Of a stretch of 64,000 nucleotides of DNA, positions 61,971 to 64,000 are shown piece by piece. Position 1 is the first letter of the stretch; the number at the start of each line of letters is the position of its first letter. Both the position numbers and the translations under genes were made by a program. Under the pieces are notes generated by a model. That model was not told the origin of the DNA. It was given only the letters and a program-made list of their open reading frames with translations, and made no database searches. Source of the stretch: Pigmentiphaga kullae (GTDB taxonomy: Bacteria; Pseudomonadota; Gammaproteobacteria; Burkholderiales; Burkholderiaceae_B); contig NZ_SGXC01000001.1 in NCBI RefSeq assembly GCF_004216695.1, positions 248,001 to 312,000 on the forward strand. Direction: 5' to 3'.

Positions 61971-62795
61971 TCAGATTGGGTTGTCGATGTCGATGAAATC
62001 CACCCGGATGCCGAAGCGGTCGGCGATGGCGCGGCCCAGGGCCTGGACGCCGTAGCGTTCGGTGGCGTGGTGGCCGGCGGCCAGGAAGGCGGTGGTGGTT
62101 TCGCGGGCGAGGTGGACGGTGGGTTCGGAGATCTCGCCGGTGATGTAGGTCTGGGCGCCGGCGTCGATGGCGTCCTGGAGCATGCCCTGGGCCGCTCCGG
62201 TGCACCAGGCGACGCGGCCCACGGGGCGGGAGGGGTCGCCGATCAGCATGGGTTCGCGCCGCAGGCGCTGGGCGATGCGGGCCGCCAGGTCGCCCACCGT
62301 GGCCAGGCCGGGGGCCTGGCCCAGCCAGATCAGGCCGTCGTGGCCGGCGGTCTGGGGCACGCCCTCCACCAGGTGGGGGGCCAGGCCCAGCACCTCGGCC
62401 AGTTGTGCGTTGTTGCCCCACCGGGGGTGGGCATCCAGGGGAAGATGGTAGGCGAACAGGTTCAGGTCATGGCCCAGGACCAGCGACAGGCGGGTGCGCC
62501 GGGTGCCCCGCACGCGGGGATCCTCGTTCTTCCAGAACCAGCCGTGGTGGACCAGGAGGCCGTCGGCCCCGGCGTCGATGGCGTGCCGGATGGCGGCCTC
62601 GGAGGCGGTGACGGCGGCGATAATATGCCGGACCACGGGCCGGCCCTCGACCTGCAGGCCGTTCGGACAGTAGTCGCGAAACCGGGCAACCTGCAGTTCG
62701 GCGGCCAGCCAGGATGCGAGTTCCTCGGCGCTGACGCCACCCGCGCCCCCCGCTGGTGCATGGGTTTGCGCTGAGGCCCGCTCGCCTGCGATCAT
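61971..62795 (-). CDS. Nif3-like dinuclear metal centre protein
   Basis: Protein of 274 residues. HHGWFWKNEDP, the start YCPNGLQVEG and the late EISEPTVHLARE and AAGHHATERYG carry the conserved histidines and acidic residues of the YbgI/Nif3 family, whose hexamers bind two metals. Function is uncertain; formerly annotated GTP cyclohydrolase I type 2. ATG 62795 has GGAGATT seven bases upstream. Divergent from the degQ gene. Confidence 0.93.
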   Translation of the reverse strand: MIAGERASAQTHAPAGGAGGVSAEELASWLAAELQVARFRDYCPNGLQVEGRPVVRHIIAAVTASEAAIRHAIDAGADGLLVHHGWFWKNEDPRVRGTRRTRLSLVLGHDLNLFAYHLPLDAHPRWGNNAQLAEVLGLAPHLVEGVPQTAGHDGLIWLGQAPGLATVGDLAARIAQRLRREPMLIGDPSRPVGRVAWCTGAAQGMLQDAIDAGAQTYITGEISEPTVHLARETTTAFLAAGHHATERYGVQALGRAIADRFGIRVDFIDIDNPI

Positions 62796-62831
62796 TGTCA
62801 ATCTCCTAAGCTAGGGAAAAGTATTTTGCAC

Positions 62832-64000
62832 ATGCGCCGACTATGGCTGATCTTTGCCCAGACCACCACCGTCTGTCTGGCCATTTTATTCATCGTCGCC
62901 ACCCTGCGCCCCGAATGGCTGCCACGCCGCGGGGGCCCGGGCAGCAATAACGCCATCGTCGTCCCGTTCTTCGAGGCCTCGCCCTCGCCGACCGGCGAAG
63001 GCGGCGCGACTGCGTCCTATGCGGCGGCCACCCACAAGGCGGCGCCGGCCGTGGTGAACATCTTCACCAGCAAGGACACGCCCCAGCAACCCGCCTATCC
63101 GTTCTCCGACGACCCGGTGTTCCGGCGCTTCTTCGGCGAACCCGATACCAATCCGGAGCCCGTCTCCAGCCTGGGATCGGGCGTCATCGTCAGCCCGGAA
63201 GGCTACATCCTGACCAACAACCACGTGATCGAGGCCGCGGACGAGATCGAAGTGGCGCTGGCCGACGGCCGCAAGGGCAAGGCCACCCTGGTCGGGTCCG
63301 ACCCCGAGACCGACCTGGCGGTGCTGAAACTGGCGCTGCCCAACCTGCCCTCGGTCACCTTCGGCCGGGCCGAAGACCTCCAGGTGGGCGACGTGGTGCT
63401 GGCCATCGGCAACCCGTTCGGCGTGGGCCAGACCACGACCATGGGCATCGTCTCGGCCCTGGGCCGCACCCACCTGGGCATCAACACCTTCGAGAACTTC
63501 ATCCAGACCGATGCCGCCATCAACCCCGGCAACTCCGGCGGCGCGCTGATCGACGCCCAGGGCAACCTGGTCGGCATCAACACCGCCATCTATTCGCGCT
63601 CGGGCGGCTCGCTGGGCATAGGCTTCGCGATCCCCGTCAGCACGGCGCGCCAGGTGATGGAGCAGTTGATCACGACCGGCACGGTCACGCGGGGCTACAT
63701 AGGCGTCGAGCCGCAGGACCTGACGGCCGAACTGGCCGACGCCTTCAAGCTGTCGCGCAAGGAAGGCGTCATCATCGCCGGCGTGGTGCGCGGCGGGCCG
63801 GCGGCCAAGGCCGGGATCCGCACGGGCGACATCGTCGTGTCGGTCGCCGACAAGACCATCCTGGACACCACCACGATGCTCAACGCCATCGCCCAGCTGC
63901 CGCCGGGCGAAAAGGTGGCAATCAAGATCGTCCGCGGCGGGCAGGAAATGGAAACCAGCGTGACCATAGGCACGCGCCCCAAGCCCAGGCGCGAGGTCCA
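62832..64000 (+). CDS. DegQ/HtrA-type periplasmic serine protease, 5' part
   Basis: The gene runs off the right edge; about 389 residues are visible. A membrane/signal segment (IFAQTTTVCLAILFIVATL) is followed by the protease domain: His in TNNHVIEAADE, Asp in DPETDLAVLKL and Ser in NPGNSGGALID, the complete HtrA triad, then a PDZ domain (GYIGVEPQDLT ... KEGVIIAGVVRGGPAAKAGIRTGDIVVSV). It degrades misfolded envelope proteins. Its N-terminal anchor rather than a cleavable signal points to the DegS/AlgW-like or membrane-held DegQ form; which one cannot be decided here. Confidence 0.95.
   Translation, partial: MRRLWLIFAQTTTVCLAILFIVATLRPEWLPRRGGPGSNNAIVVPFFEASPSPTGEGGATASYAAATHKAAPAVVNIFTSKDTPQQPAYPFSDDPVFRRFFGEPDTNPEPVSSLGSGVIVSPEGYILTNNHVIEAADEIEVALADGRKGKATLVGSDPETDLAVLKLALPNLPSVTFGRAEDLQVGDVVLAIGNPFGVGQTTTMGIVSALGRTHLGINTFENFIQTDAAINPGNSGGALIDAQGNLVGINTAIYSRSGGSLGIGFAIPVSTARQVMEQLITTGTVTRGYIGVEPQDLTAELADAFKLSRKEGVIIAGVVRGGPAAKAGIRTGDIVVSVADKTILDTTTMLNAIAQLPPGEKVAIKIVRGGQEMETSVTIGTRPKPRREV

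Noticed and set aside
1-64000. Insertion sequences or transposases
   Set aside because: No transposase domain or IS-type terminal repeats flanking one were recognised; the only mobility gene seen is the tyrosine recombinase.

Overview
The window looks like a chromosome segment of a GC-rich betaproteobacterium of the Alcaligenaceae (Bordetella/Achromobacter type). I infer this from the block sspB-sspA-petC-petB-petA, from mscL, Nif3 and a DegQ-type protease at the right end, and from seven Bug (TctC-type) periplasmic receptor genes, a family greatly expanded in these genera. No species can be named from sequence reading alone.

Two parts are visible. Positions 1 to about 47,670 are an accessory catabolic region that ends at a large tyrosine recombinase (44581-46410). 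Its right edge cuts a DUF1501 gene, of which only the 3' third remains (47674-48018). Beyond that lies ordinary core genome: MFS, IF-1, cold-shock protein, tRNA-Thr, sulfurtransferase, a TauD/ABC operon, the ClpXP adaptor genes, the cytochrome bc1 operon, mscL, nif3 and degQ.

The accessory part is a series of catabolic modules, each with its own regulator and usually its own Bug receptor. (1) 1-2945: Asp/Glu-racemase-like gene, Bug, cupin and a frameshifted amidohydrolase. (2) 2996-12845: a rhombosortase-like intramembrane protease, a MarR regulator, an exported alpha/beta hydrolase with a GlyGly-CTERM-like tail, two Bug receptors, and a phthalate 4,5-dioxygenase-type pathway (oxygenase, decarboxylase, reductase, dihydrodiol dehydrogenase). 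A TTAG-N4-CTAA palindrome lies in front of both the hydrolase and the dioxygenase operon. (3) 13530-17305: amidohydrolase, Bug, DUF6282-like metal hydrolase and TetR. (4) 17460-25979: an operon SDR, Baeyer-Villiger monooxygenase (frameshifted), esterase, Bug, aldehyde dehydrogenase and ABC binding protein, divergent from an HTH-citrate-synthase-fold protein lacking the catalytic histidines. (5) 26466-30250: an AcrR-like repressor with its palindromic operator but no pump, followed by decayed genes and a tandem 190-bp repeat. (6) 30308-34578: MarR, Bug, FAD monooxygenase, ACMSD-type amidohydrolase. (7) 35121-42516: ETF, acyl-CoA dehydrogenase, enoyl-CoA hydratase, CoA-transferase, thiolase-fold protein plus DUF35 partner, and IclR; the thiolase-fold protein lacks thiolase residues and is probably an aldolase. 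(8) 42649-47670: a broken Bug gene, a palindrome array and the recombinase.

The strongest candidates for undescribed biology are the rhombosortase/exported-hydrolase pair linked to phthalate catabolism, the citrate-synthase-fold regulator, the aldolytic beta-oxidation module and the TCCCTANTAGGGA palindrome array beside the recombinase. Several genes carry frameshifts or stops, so either decay or sequence error affects parts of the region.
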